A stretch of DNA of 64,000 nucleotides from JAKOWB01 sp038363005 (GCA_038363005.1 JBBQBI010000002.1:62001-126000); one strand, 5' to 3'. Shown: positions 1 to 7,654, counted from the first letter of the stretch. The notes: a model not told the origin generated them from the sequence alone. Numbers and translations: made by a program.

Positions 1-303
1 GGCCGGGCCAGGATCCAGGTCCATCGCCGCCAGCAGCGCCTCGAGCTCCTGCGCGTCGGCGGTGCTGATGCCATTGGCCGGCGTCGCCGGTGCCTCAGCG
101 CCGAACAGGGCCTGGCGCGCCTGCTCCACATAGCCCTTGTCCCAGAGGTACCAGCCCAGGCCGGCGAGGATCAGCAAAAGCAGAAGCCACCACCACAGGC
201 GACCGCCGCGCTCCTCGCCTTGCCAGGGCGGCGGCTCGGCCGCCGACGCCGGCTGCTTGCCGCCGGGTGGGCCCAGGGTGGGTTCGCTGCGCCGCTCTTC
301 CAT
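1..303 (-). CDS. Single-pass membrane protein, N-terminal part (runs off left edge)
   Basis: The reverse strand is open from an ATG at 303 to the window edge, giving 101 residues. The first ~33 residues are polar and proline-rich (MEERRSEPTLGPPGG...), followed by a strong membrane segment of Trp and Leu at about residues 36-53, then an acidic, Ala-rich stretch that is probably extracytoplasmic. This is a type II-like, N-in topology. No family is recognisable from this fragment. It is divergent from the gmd-fcl pair, with 192 bases between the starts. The hydrophobic segment and GC-rich third codon positions support it being a real gene; its function is unknown. Confidence 0.6.
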   Translation of the reverse strand, partial: MEERRSEPTLGPPGGKQPASAAEPPPWQGEERGGRLWWWLLLLLILAGLGWYLWDKGYVEQARQALFGAEAPATPANGISTADAQELEALLAAMDLDPGPA

Positions 304-495
304 GGCCAGTCTGCTCCCTCTCCCCCAAGGGGGTCGCCCGCCACAGGATCAAGTGAAGCACCCTGGCGCGGCCGGCACAACCGCGCCGCCGCCGGGCTCT
401 GTGGCATTTCCCTGGCCGCCGGCTTGCGCTAGCCTCCGCGCGCGCCGCGTCCGGGGGGCCGTGGCAACAGGCGACTGGGGGAAGGGGCGGTTTTC

Positions 496-1560
496 GTGAG
501 ACGACGCGTTGCTTTGATCACTGGCATAACGGGTCAGGACGGCGCCTATCTGGCCGAGCTGCTGCTGGCCAAGGGCTACCTGGTGCACGGCGTGAAGCGC
601 CGCGCCTCCTCGCTGAACACCGAGCGGATCGACCACCTCTACCAGGACCCGCACGAGCAGGACCGGCGCCTGGTGCTGCACTACGGCGACATGACCGATG
701 CCACCAACCTGATCCGCATCGTGCAGGAGACGCAGCCCGACGAGATCTACAACCTGGCGGCCCAGAGCCACGTGCAGGTCTCCTTCGAGACCGCCGAGTA
801 CACCGCCAACGCCGACGCCATCGGCACGCTGCGCCTGCTGGAGGCAATCCGCATCCTGAAGCTGGAGGGCAAGACCCGCTTCTACCAGGCCTCGACTTCC
901 GAGCTCTATGGCTCCTCGCCGCCGCCGCAGAGCGAGACCACGCCGTTCCACCCGCGCAGCCCCTACGCCGCCGCCAAGCTCTATGCCTACTGGATCGTGG
1001 TGAACTATCGCCAAGCCTACGGCATCCACGCCTCCAACGGCATCCTGTTCAATCACGAGAGCCCGCGGCGCGGTGAGACCTTCGTGACCCGCAAGATCAC
1101 CCGCGCGGTGGCCGCCATCGCCGCCGGCCGGCAGGACTGCCTCTACCTCGGCAACCTCGATGCCAAACGCGACTGGGGTCATGCCCGGGACTATGTCGAG
1201 GGCATGTGGCGCATGCTGCAGCAGCCAGAGGGCGACGACTTCGTCCTGGCCACCGGCGAGGCGCACTCGGTGCGCGCGTTCGTGGAGCTGGCCTTCGCCG
1301 AAGCCGGCATGACGCTGCAGTGGCACGGCCAGGGCCTGGCGGAACGCGGCGTCGATGCGACCAGCGGCCGCGAGCTGGTGGCGATCGACCCGCGCTACTT
1401 CCGCCCGACCGAGGTTGATTTTCTGCAGGGCGACCCTGGCAAGGCCAAGGTGAAGCTCGGCTGGAGCGCCACCACCAGCTTCCGCGACCTGGTCGCCGAG
1501 ATGGTGGCGGCCGACCGCGCCCTGCTACGGGACGCGGCGCCATCTGTCCGCCATGACTGA
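496..1560 (+). CDS. gmd: GDP-mannose 4,6-dehydratase
   Basis: A 354-residue extended short-chain dehydrogenase that converts GDP-mannose to GDP-4-dehydro-6-deoxy-mannose in the cytoplasm, the first step towards GDP-fucose and related sugars. The NADP-binding GITGQDGAYL loop is at residues 10-19, the catalytic Thr-Ser-Glu (TSELYG) at about 134-139, and the Tyr157/Lys161 pair lies in SPYAAAK. NHESPRRGETFVTRK is the typical substrate loop. Length fits the family. The start is GTG at 496; no in-frame ATG suits the N-terminal Rossmann strand. The gene overlaps fcl by 8 bases, so translation is probably coupled and the product is GDP-L-fucose. A second, more divergent Gmd lies at 25771-26820. Confidence 0.95.
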   Translation: MRRRVALITGITGQDGAYLAELLLAKGYLVHGVKRRASSLNTERIDHLYQDPHEQDRRLVLHYGDMTDATNLIRIVQETQPDEIYNLAAQSHVQVSFETAEYTANADAIGTLRLLEAIRILKLEGKTRFYQASTSELYGSSPPPQSETTPFHPRSPYAAAKLYAYWIVVNYRQAYGIHASNGILFNHESPRRGETFVTRKITRAVAAIAAGRQDCLYLGNLDAKRDWGHARDYVEGMWRMLQQPEGDDFVLATGEAHSVRAFVELAFAEAGMTLQWHGQGLAERGVDATSGRELVAIDPRYFRPTEVDFLQGDPGKAKVKLGWSATTSFRDLVAEMVAADRALLRDAAPSVRHD

Positions 1561-2515
1561 GGATGATCGCCTGGCGACGCCCTTCCGCCTGGCCGGGCGA
1601 CGCGTCTGGGTCGCCGGCCATCGCGGCATGGTGGGCGCCGCGATCTGCCGCCGGCTGGAGCGCGAAGGCGTCCAGCTGCTCAGCGTCAGCCGCCAGCGCG
1701 TCGACCTGCGCCGCCAGGTCGAGGTCGAGGCCTGGATGGACGCGGCCCGGCCCGAGCTGGTGATCCTGGCCGCCGCCACGGTCGGCGGCATCCTGGCCAA
1801 CGCCAGCTATCCGGCGGATTTCCTCTACGACAACCTGATGATCGGCGCCAACGTGATCGAAGCGGCGCGGCGCAGCGCCGTGCAGCGCCTGGTGCTGCTG
1901 GGCTCGTCCTGCATCTATCCGCGCCTGGCGCCGCAGCCGATGGTCGAGGAGGCGCTGCTCAGCGGCCCGCTGGAGACCACCAACCAGTGGTACGCGGTGG
2001 CCAAGATCGCCGATATCAAGCTGGGCCAGGCCTATCGCCGGCAGCATGGCCTCGACGTCATCGCCGCCATGCCGACCAACCTCTATGGACCGGGCGACGA
2101 CTTCGAGCTGCTGTCCTCGCACGTGGTGCCGGCGCTGCTGCGCAAGATCCACGAGGCCAAGCTGGCCGGCCACGGCCCCGTGGAGATCTGGGGCAGCGGC
2201 CAGCCGCGCCGCGAGTTCCTGCACGTCGACGACTGCGCCGACGCGGTGATCCACCTGGCGCAGCACTATGGCGGCGAAGGCCACGTCAACGTCGGCTGCG
2301 GCGAGGACATCACCATCCGCGCCCTGGCTGAGCTGATCGCCAAGGTCGTCGGCTACGAAGGCGGCTTCACCTTCGACGCCAGCAAGCCCGACGGCACGCC
2401 GCGCAAGCTGCTCGACGTCGGCCGCCTCAGCGCGCTCGGCTGGCGGCCCTCGATCGGCCTGGAGCAGGGGCTGCGGCAGACCTACGACTGGTATCTCTCG
2501 ACGCGCTCGCCCTGA
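1553..2515 (+). CDS. fcl: GDP-L-fucose synthase (epimerase/reductase)
   Basis: A 320-residue extended SDR that epimerises (C3/C5) and reduces the Gmd product to GDP-L-fucose with NADPH. The Rossmann loop AGHRGMVGAA is at residues 21-30. LGSSCIYP and NQWYAVAKI carry the catalytic Ser, Tyr and Lys. AMPTNLYGPGDDF and GSGQPRREFLHVDDCADA are diagnostic of the Fcl/WcaG family. The ATG at 1553 overlaps the end of gmd by 8 bases. With gmd it forms a two-gene nucleotide-sugar operon feeding LPS, capsule or exopolysaccharide; no glycosyltransferase or polymerase genes follow directly. Confidence 0.95.
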   Translation: MTEDDRLATPFRLAGRRVWVAGHRGMVGAAICRRLEREGVQLLSVSRQRVDLRRQVEVEAWMDAARPELVILAAATVGGILANASYPADFLYDNLMIGANVIEAARRSAVQRLVLLGSSCIYPRLAPQPMVEEALLSGPLETTNQWYAVAKIADIKLGQAYRRQHGLDVIAAMPTNLYGPGDDFELLSSHVVPALLRKIHEAKLAGHGPVEIWGSGQPRREFLHVDDCADAVIHLAQHYGGEGHVNVGCGEDITIRALAELIAKVVGYEGGFTFDASKPDGTPRKLLDVGRLSALGWRPSIGLEQGLRQTYDWYLSTRSP

Positions 2516-2529
2516 CCGGCGTGGCAGTT

Positions 2530-2547
2530 GCAGGCCGCGAGGCCTGC
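2530..2547. terminator. GNRA-capped hairpin after fcl
   Basis: A perfect 7-base-pair stem, GCAGGCC/GGCCTGC, with a GCGA tetraloop starts 15 bases after the fcl stop. No T-run follows, so this is not a classical intrinsic terminator. It may end or protect the gmd-fcl transcript before the tRNA gene. Confidence 0.35.
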
Positions 2548-2594
2548 GGCTAACGTGCCGCGCCATCCCGCCAGGATGGCCAAGCGGCGGGTCT

Positions 2595-2669
<75 letters not shown>

Positions 2670-2784
2670 GCCGAGGCAAGCGTTCCACGGCAGCCGCGAC
2701 CTATCGCGACCTAGGTCTGCACGCCACCCCCCTTCCCATAACCGGCCCTGGCGGGCAGCATGCGGCGGGGGAGGAGTCGCGCGG

Positions 2785-3249
2785 TTGGCATCAGCATTCG
2801 GACGTCGGACATTGCCGCCATCGCCGCTGGCCCGCCTGGCCGCCATGGCGCTGGTTGCGCTGGTGCTGGTCGACCTGGCCTTCCGCCTTGCCATCACCCA
2901 TGAGAGCCCGGTCTGGTTCAACCTGGAGCAGGCCGCCGCGCGCCTGACCGGGCTGTCGGTGCGGGAGGGGCGGCTGATCTATGCCGCCGGCTTTGCTGTG
3001 CTGGGGCTGCTGCTGGCCGCCATGCTGTGGTTTCGCTTCGGCCGCCTGGCGGCGCTGCTGCTGCTGCTGCTGGCCGGCTGGGAGGTGTTCTGGCGGGCGC
3101 GGCAGGTCAGCCAGGTGCTGGAGGACGGCTTCGTCTTCGGCCTGCCGATGATCAGCGGCGTGGTTGGTGCGCTGTTGCTGCTGCTGATCGCGGTGCTGGC
3201 CGCCGGTGGCACCCTGGGGCAGTCGCGGCGTCGGCGCTGGTGGCGCTGA
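2785..3249 (+). CDS. Small multi-pass membrane protein
   Basis: A 154-residue protein with three or four predicted membrane segments: about 18-37, 64-82, 86-102 (Leu-rich, LAALLLLLLAGW) and 120-143. A basic tail (QSRRRRWWR) suggests a cytoplasmic C-terminus. The TTG start at 2785 is chosen because a good ribosome-binding site (GGGGGAGGAG, about 2767-2776) lies 8 bases upstream; the next in-frame ATG would cut into the first helix. I recognise no family. The DUF924 gene starts right after the stop, so the two are probably co-transcribed. Confidence 0.65.
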   Translation: MASAFGRRTLPPSPLARLAAMALVALVLVDLAFRLAITHESPVWFNLEQAAARLTGLSVREGRLIYAAGFAVLGLLLAAMLWFRFGRLAALLLLLLAGWEVFWRARQVSQVLEDGFVFGLPMISGVVGALLLLLIAVLAAGGTLGQSRRRRWWR

Positions 3250-3250
3250 G

Positions 3251-3799
3251 GTGACCGCGCCCAACTCCGCGGCCGTGCTGGCCTTCTGGTTCCGGCCGGA
3301 GCATGAGGCGCTGTGGTTCGAAAAGAACGAGACCTTCGATCTCGCCTGCGTCGCCGCGCTGCTGCCGGCGCACGAGGCCGCGGTGGCCGGGCGGCTGGAT
3401 GACTGGGAGATGACAGCGGAGGGCGCGCTGGCACTCTGCCTGGTGCTCGACCAGCTGCCGCGCAATGCCTTTCGTGGCCAGGCGCGCGCCTTCGCCAGCG
3501 ATGCCCAGGCGCTGGCCGTGGCGGGGCGCGCGCTGCGACGCGGCTTCGACCTGGCGCTGGACCTGAAGCAGCGGCGCTTCTTCTACCTGCCCTTCGAACA
3601 CAGCGAGGATCTGAGCGAGCAGTTCCTGTCCGAGGCGCTTTTCGCCACGCTGGACAGCGCCGAGTCCACGCTCTATGCGCGCCGCCACCGCGAGATCGTG
3701 CAGCGCTTCGGCCGCTTCCCGCACCGCAACGCGGCGCTGGGTCGCGCCAGCACGGCGGAAGAGATCGCCTTCCTCGGCGAACCCATGTCATCCTTCTGA
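3251..3799 (+). CDS. DUF924 family protein
   Basis: A 182-residue, largely helical cytoplasmic protein. The family pattern is clear: VLAFWF near the start, ALCLVLDQLPRNAFRG about one third along, FFYLPFEHSE in the middle and RFGRFPHRNAALGR near the end. The GTG at 3251, one base after the upstream stop, puts the conserved AVLAFWF motif at the usual distance from the N-terminus; an upstream ATG at 3206 would add 15 residues read from the preceding gene and is less likely. The biochemical role of DUF924 proteins is not settled; some relation to TPR-like folds has been suggested. Confidence 0.85.
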   Translation: MTAPNSAAVLAFWFRPEHEALWFEKNETFDLACVAALLPAHEAAVAGRLDDWEMTAEGALALCLVLDQLPRNAFRGQARAFASDAQALAVAGRALRRGFDLALDLKQRRFFYLPFEHSEDLSEQFLSEALFATLDSAESTLYARRHREIVQRFGRFPHRNAALGRASTAEEIAFLGEPMSSF

Positions 3800-3868
3800 G
3801 CGGCGGGCGGGGCTGCCGGCGCCGTCGCCGCCGTAACACCTGGAACAGTCCATTGGGAGTTCACCCGC

Positions 3869-4210
3869 ATGCGCAAGCTGCTTTCCGCCGCGCTGGTCCT
3901 GCCGTTCCTGGCCCTGGCCCTGCCGGCCGCCGCCGACAGCGAGGCCGAGGCGCTCTACAGCCGCTATCACGAGGCCATCGAGGTCGCGAAGCTCTGCCGC
4001 AACATCACCTTCGACCAGGGCGACATCGATCGCATGGCGGCGGTGATCCACGACCGGATCGGCCATGACATCGGCGCCAAGCGCCTGTCGCTGCTGACCA
4101 AGGGCCAGCGCGATGGCGACGAGGTGGTCAAGAAGCACGGCTGCGAGTCGGACGAGGCGAAGGACTTGCTGGGCCTCTACGACGCCGACCTGGCGCCGGT
4201 GGTCGACTAG
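3869..4210 (+). CDS. Small secreted protein of unknown function
   Basis: A 113-residue protein with a clear signal peptide: MRKLL, a hydrophobic core up to residue 18, and probable cleavage after LPAAA near residue 22. The mature ~91 residues are charged and helical, with one Cys near the start (AKLCRNITF) and one later (KKHGCESDE), which could form a periplasmic disulfide. I recognise no domain. Downstream comes a pair of inverted G-rich repeats and then the convergent pirin gene, so it is probably a monocistronic gene. Confidence 0.7.
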   Translation: MRKLLSAALVLPFLALALPAAADSEAEALYSRYHEAIEVAKLCRNITFDQGDIDRMAAVIHDRIGHDIGAKRLSLLTKGQRDGDEVVKKHGCESDEAKDLLGLYDADLAPVVD

Positions 4211-4230
4211 GCGCCCGCGCCAAAGAAAAG

Positions 4231-4360
4231 CCCTCCCCCTTGAGGGGGGGAGGGTTGGGTGGGGGTGCTCTCTTATTGGGACCTCTCCGCCAGCCCTGAC
4301 CTAGGGCGCCGCAAAACAAACCACCCCCACCCCGACCCTCCCCCCCTCAAGGGGGAGGGA
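4231..4360. repeat. Paired inverted G-rich palindromes (REPIN-like doublet)
   Basis: Two related palindromic blocks in opposite orientation lie between convergent genes: one at 4231-4267 (CCCTCCCCCTTGAGGGGGGG followed by AGGGTTGGGTGGGGGTG) and its inverted relative at 4321-4360. Between them are about 53 bases. The inner edge of the second block, read in reverse complement as GGGGTGGGGGTGGTTTG, recurs at 44690-44705. Dispersed relatives occur at 8314, 39195, 39283, 41821, 44663 and 44752. It may act as a bidirectional transcript end. Confidence 0.7.
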
Positions 4361-4395
4361 GTGCAGGGTGAAGGTGAAGGTGGCGGAAATCCGCC

Positions 4396-5094
4396 TTATG
4401 CCACGTCGGCCAGCAGCAGTTCGCTGTCCTCGGTGGCGACAATCTCCAGGCTCTCGACGTCCCGCACCGCCACGCCATCGCGCGCCTTGGCGGCGACGCC
4501 GTTGACGGTGATGGCGCCGGTGGAGGCCACCAGGTAGGCCTTGCGGCCCGGGGCCAGGCGGTGGGTCACCGTCTCGCCCGCCTTCAAGGTGGCGCCCAGG
4601 ATGGCGGCGTCCTGATGGATCTTCAGGGCGTCCTTGTCCTCGGCCCGGCCGGAGGCCAGGGCCACCAGCTCGCCGTGGCGTTCCTCCTTGGGGAACTTGC
4701 GCTGCTCCCAACGCGGCGCGACACCGGGCTCGCCGGTCTCGATCCAGATCTGGAACAGCTGGGTGTCCTCGGTCTCCTGGTTCCACTCGGCGTGCTGGAT
4801 GCCGCGACCGGCGGACATCACCTGCACGTCGCCCGCCTCGGTGCGTCCCTCGTTGCCCAGGTGGTCGCGGTGGGTGATGGCGCCCTGCCGCACGTAGGTG
4901 ATGATCTCCATGTCGCGATGGCCGTGTGGCGGAAAGCCGGTGCCGGCGCGGATGGCGTCATCGTTCCACACCCTGAGCGCACCCCAGCCCATGCGGGAGG
5001 GGTCGTGGAAGGCGGAGAAGGAGAAGTGATAGCGGGCGTTCAGCCAGTCGTTCTGGAAGCGCCCAAGGTTCTCGAAGGGTCGGACTTCGATCAT
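4396..5094 (-). CDS. Pirin family protein (bicupin)
   Basis: A 232-residue protein of the pirin/YhhW type. The N-terminal cupin carries the metal-binding pattern PPHGHRDMEIITYVRQGAITHRDHLG at about residues 54-80, with the expected His residues and a downstream Glu in the HAEWNQ region (MSAGRGIQHAEWN). The C-terminal half is the second, degenerate cupin. Some bacterial pirins are quercetin 2,3-dioxygenases, others redox-linked regulators, so the substrate is unknown. The ATG at 5094 starts the typical MIEVRPFENLG. It lies just upstream of wrbA's stop on the same strand (25-base gap), so wrbA-pirin is a likely operon of redox or stress genes under the divergent LysR. Confidence 0.9.
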   Translation of the reverse strand: MIEVRPFENLGRFQNDWLNARYHFSFSAFHDPSRMGWGALRVWNDDAIRAGTGFPPHGHRDMEIITYVRQGAITHRDHLGNEGRTEAGDVQVMSAGRGIQHAEWNQETEDTQLFQIWIETGEPGVAPRWEQRKFPKEERHGELVALASGRAEDKDALKIHQDAAILGATLKAGETVTHRLAPGRKAYLVASTGAITVNGVAAKARDGVAVRDVESLEIVATEDSELLLADVA

Positions 5095-5119
5095 GGGGAA
5101 TACTCCTGTCTTAGGTTGA

Positions 5120-5722
5120 CTACTTCGCCGCCAGCTTCTTGGCGATGCCGGCGACGTGCTTGCCCTGGAAGCGGGCCAGCCGCAGTTCACGCGCCGAGGG
5201 CTGGCGGCTGCCGTCGGGCGCGGCGATGGTGCCGGCGCCGTAGGGCGAACCACCCTTCAGCTCCTCGATGTTGGCCAGGTCGGGCGCCGCGTAGGGCAGG
5301 CCGACGATGACCAGGCCGTGGTGCGCCAGCAGCGGCCAGGTGGTCAGGATAGTGGCCTCGTTGCCGCCACCGGTGCCGGTGGAGGTGAAGACGCTGCCCA
5401 CCTTGCCGACCAGCGCGCCCTTGGCCCAAAGGCCGCCGGTCTGGTCGAGGAAGTTCTTCATCTGCGCCGCCATAACGCCGAAGCGCGTCGGCGTGCCGAT
5501 GATGATGGCGTCATAGTCGGCCAGCTCGCCCGGCGTAGCGATCGGCGCCTTCTGGTCGGTCTTGAAGTGGTTGCTCTTCACCACCTCGTCGGGGGCCAGC
5601 TCCGGCACGCGCTTGATGGTGGCGGTGACGCCCGCGACCTCGGCGGCGCCGGCGGCGACCTCCTCGGCCATGCGCTCGACATGGCCCCAGGACGAATAAT
5701 AGAGCACGAGAACCTTGGTCAT
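5120..5722 (-). CDS. wrbA: NAD(P)H:quinone oxidoreductase, WrbA type
   Basis: A 200-residue flavodoxin-like protein that binds FMN and reduces quinones by two electrons. The N-terminal VLVLYYSSWGHVERMAEEV is the phosphate-binding loop. IIGTPTRFGVMAAQMKNFLDQTGGLW and VFTSTGTGGGNEATIL are WrbA-specific, and GLPYAAP with SPYGAGTIA follow. Length matches E. coli WrbA. The ATG at 5722 has a purine-rich AAGGAGGCCAAG sequence just before it. It is divergent from a LysR regulator (130 bases between starts) and followed by pirin. Confidence 0.95.
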   Translation of the reverse strand: MTKVLVLYYSSWGHVERMAEEVAAGAAEVAGVTATIKRVPELAPDEVVKSNHFKTDQKAPIATPGELADYDAIIIGTPTRFGVMAAQMKNFLDQTGGLWAKGALVGKVGSVFTSTGTGGGNEATILTTWPLLAHHGLVIVGLPYAAPDLANIEELKGGSPYGAGTIAAPDGSRQPSARELRLARFQGKHVAGIAKKLAAK

Positions 5723-5778
5723 CTTGGCCTCCTTGGCGGTGGCGCCGACGGCAGCAGGGCTGCGCCAGCGATTTCTTG

Positions 5779-5836
5779 AAGAGATAGATAGCATTTGGGA
5801 GGGTGTGAGATAATCTATCCTCAGCGAGATAGATCG
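5779..5836. promoter_or_regulatory. Probable LysR operator region between wrbA and lysR
   Basis: The 130-base divergent region is locally AT-rich and repetitive. GAGATAGAT occurs at 5781-5789 and again at 5826-5834. Between them TGAGATAATCTATCCTCA (5806-5823) has TGAG/CTCA ends and GATA/TATC inner arms, like a T-N11-A LysR box. The arrangement fits binding by the LysR protein encoded at 5853, controlling both itself and wrbA-pirin. Confidence 0.5.
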
Positions 5837-5852
5837 TCTCACAAGGGAAACA

Positions 5853-6797
5853 ATGACCCCGAACCGGCTCTCCGAGATGACCGCCTTCGCCGCCGTGGTG
5901 GAGGCCCAGGGCTTCGCCGCCGCGGCTGGGCGCCTGGGGCTCTCCAAGGCCTCGGTATCGCGCCTGGTGCAGCGGCTGGAGGATCGCCTGGGCGTGCGGC
6001 TGCTGAACCGCACCACCCGCCGCCTGTCCTTGACGGAGGCCGGGCGCGGGTTCTTCGAGGGTGTGCAGCGCATGCTGGCGGAGGCCGCCAGTGCCGAGGC
6101 CCAGGTAACCGCGCTGGCCGAGCAGCCGCGCGGCACGCTGCGCCTGGCGGTGCCCATGTCCTTCGGCATCCGCCATCTGGGGCCGCACCTGGCGGCCTTT
6201 CTGGAAGCCTTTCCCGGGCTGTCGCTCGACGCCGTGCTGGGCGACCGCGTGGTCGACCTGGTGGAGGAGGGCTTCGACGTCGCCATCCGCATCGGCACCC
6301 TGGAGGATTCGGCGCTGGTATCGCGCCGCCTTGCCGGGGCGCGCCGCGCGGTCTGCGCCGCGCCGGCCTATCTCGCCCGCCACGGAGCGCCGCGCCAGCC
6401 GCGCGACCTGGCCCAGCATGAATGCGTGCACTACAGCTACTTCCGCGCCGGCCGCCTGTGGCGGTTTCGCCATGCCACGCTGGGCGAGCAGGCGGTGGAG
6501 ATCCACGGCCGGGTGGAGATGAACAACGGCGACGCGCTGGTCGCGCTGGCGGTCGCCGGCCACGGCATTGTCGCCATGCCGACCTTCATCGCTGGCCAGG
6601 CGCTGAAGGCCGGGCAGCTGGTGCCGCTGCTGCCGGGCTGGGAGGAAGCAGTGGAGCCGGCGATCCATCTGGTCTATCCGGCGCGCCGCAACCTGGCGCC
6701 CAAGGTGCGGGCCTTCGTCGACTTCCTGACCGGGCGCTTCGGCGACCCGGCGCCCTGGGACCAGGACCTGCCGGTGGCGAGCGCGGACGCGACGTGA
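5853..6797 (+). CDS. LysR-family transcriptional regulator
   Basis: A 314-residue LTTR. Residues 1-60 form the winged helix-turn-helix (FAAVVEAQGFAAAAGRLGLS, SVSRLVQRLEDRLGVRLLNRTTRRLSLTEAG). The effector domain starts near residue 95 (GTLRLAVPMSFG) and ends at VRAFVDFLTGRFG. The pattern resembles the CrgA/DsdC-like group that often controls adjacent quinone reductases and NmrA-type oxidoreductases. Its divergent position next to wrbA-pirin and the repeats in the shared promoter suggest it regulates them, perhaps in response to quinone or electrophile stress (inferred). The start at 5853 is preceded by AAGGGAAACA. Confidence 0.9.
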   Translation: MTPNRLSEMTAFAAVVEAQGFAAAAGRLGLSKASVSRLVQRLEDRLGVRLLNRTTRRLSLTEAGRGFFEGVQRMLAEAASAEAQVTALAEQPRGTLRLAVPMSFGIRHLGPHLAAFLEAFPGLSLDAVLGDRVVDLVEEGFDVAIRIGTLEDSALVSRRLAGARRAVCAAPAYLARHGAPRQPRDLAQHECVHYSYFRAGRLWRFRHATLGEQAVEIHGRVEMNNGDALVALAVAGHGIVAMPTFIAGQALKAGQLVPLLPGWEEAVEPAIHLVYPARRNLAPKVRAFVDFLTGRFGDPAPWDQDLPVASADAT

Positions 6798-6857
6798 CCC
6801 GCGCAGGTATATTGCGGCCCTCCCCAACGTATGATATTTCGCATGCCGTTTTGGCGA

Positions 6858-6879
6858 GGCGGAGCGACTCCGCCGTTTT
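6858..6879 (+). terminator. Probable terminator after lysR
   Basis: A perfect 7-base stem GGCGGAG/CTCCGCC with a CGA loop, followed by GTTTT. The decamer GCCGTTTTGG appears on both sides (6845-6854, 6873-6882). It lies 60 bases after the lysR stop and fits an intrinsic terminator with a short T-run. Confidence 0.5.
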
Positions 6880-6932
6880 GGAGGTTGGTAGAGGTGGGCT
6901 TCGTCCGGGTCCAGCGACGACGAGGGTGACAG

Positions 6933-6963
6933 CGACCGCGCGTTCATTCGTGAACGCCGGTCG
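6933..6963 (+). other. Long UUCG-capped hairpin in the lysR-GNAT intergenic region
   Basis: CGACCG (6933-6938), one bulged C, then GCGTTCA (6940-6946) pair with TGAACGC (6951-6957) and CGGTCG (6958-6963). The loop is TTCG. That gives 13 base pairs and a single bulge, far more than expected by chance in a non-coding stretch. It lies about 100 bases before the GNAT start, downstream of the probable lysR terminator, so it may sit in the 5' leader of the GNAT mRNA. Confidence 0.55.
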
Positions 6964-7021
6964 TACGGGACCCCGCGCATCTCGATGGGGGAGCCTGTTC
7001 GTCGTAACTGAACCCGCTTTC

Positions 7022-7056
7022 GTTGCCCGGCAGTCCCATCAGGGAGTCGGGGCAAC
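7022..7056 (+). promoter_or_regulatory. Hairpin covering the ribosome-binding region of the GNAT gene
   Basis: GTTGCCC (7022-7028) pairs with GGGCAAC (7050-7056), and inside it TCCC (7034-7037) pairs with GGGA (7042-7045). The candidate Shine-Dalgarno purines (GGGAG at 7042 and GGGG at 7049-7052) are both in the stems, only 4-14 bases before the ATG at 7060. The fold would hide the start site, so translation may be conditional. Confidence 0.45.
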
Positions 7057-7059
7057 AGA

Positions 7060-7605
7060 ATGGACGAACCTGCGATGGACTACACGATCCAAGCCGAGAC
7101 CCCTGCCACCGCTGCCCTGATCGACCCGCTGCTCGACCGCACCTTTGGCGCCAGCCGGACCGGTCGCACGGTCTATCGCCTGCGCGAGAACCACCCGGCG
7201 CTGAGCGAGCTCTGCTTCGCCGCGCTGGACCTGGAGGGGCAGATGATCGCCTCGCTGCGCTTCTGGCCGATCCTGATCGAGCGGACGCCGGCGATCCTGC
7301 TGGGCCCGCTGGCGGTCGAGCCGGCGCTGCAGGGGCGCGGCATCGGCAAGGCGCTGGTGCGCCACGGCCTGACCACCGCCAAGCAACGCGGCCACAAGGT
7401 TTGCGTCGTGGTCGGCGAGCCGGAGTACTACGGCCCCTACGGCTTCCGCAATGCGGTGGCCGCCGGCCTGGTGCTGCCCGGCCCGGTCGACCCGCGGCGC
7501 TTCCAGGTGCTGGAACTGGTGCCGGGCGCGCTCGACGGGGTGAAGGGCATGATCCGACGCGACGAGCGCCCGCGTGGCCTGAAGCGCGGCCAGAAGGTGG
7601 CCTGA
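7060..7605 (+). CDS. GNAT family N-acetyltransferase (YhbS-like)
   Basis: A 181-residue acetyltransferase. The acetyl-CoA pyrophosphate loop is LQGRGIGKAL at about residues 91-100, preceded by the beta-strand LGPLAVEP. VVGEPEYYGPYGFRNA near residue 126 is typical of the YhbS-type subgroup. The substrate is unknown. The ATG at 7060 is used; an ATG at 7075 (MDYTIQAE) is an alternative that would add distance from the weak, structured ribosome-binding region. It stands alone and is convergent with TspO, with a strong palindrome between the two. Confidence 0.85.
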   Translation: MDEPAMDYTIQAETPATAALIDPLLDRTFGASRTGRTVYRLRENHPALSELCFAALDLEGQMIASLRFWPILIERTPAILLGPLAVEPALQGRGIGKALVRHGLTTAKQRGHKVCVVVGEPEYYGPYGFRNAVAAGLVLPGPVDPRRFQVLELVPGALDGVKGMIRRDERPRGLKRGQKVA

Positions 7606-7617
7606 CGACCGCGCCGC

Positions 7618-7647
7618 CGCCGCGTCCTGCCCGGGCAGGACGCGGCG
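7618..7647. terminator. Bidirectional palindrome between GNAT and TspO genes
   Basis: A 30-base perfect palindrome whose half-site is CGCCGCGTCCTGCCC. It sits 12 bases after the GNAT stop and 7 bases after the TspO stop on the other strand. It probably ends transcription in both directions; no clear T-run is present. Confidence 0.55.
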
Positions 7648-7654
7648 CGGACGC

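Noticed and set aside
6422..7120. A 232-codon plus frame spanning the lysR end and the intergenic region
   Set aside because: It is out of frame with the conserved LysR domain, crosses the hairpins and has low-complexity Gly/Arg/Ala sequence.
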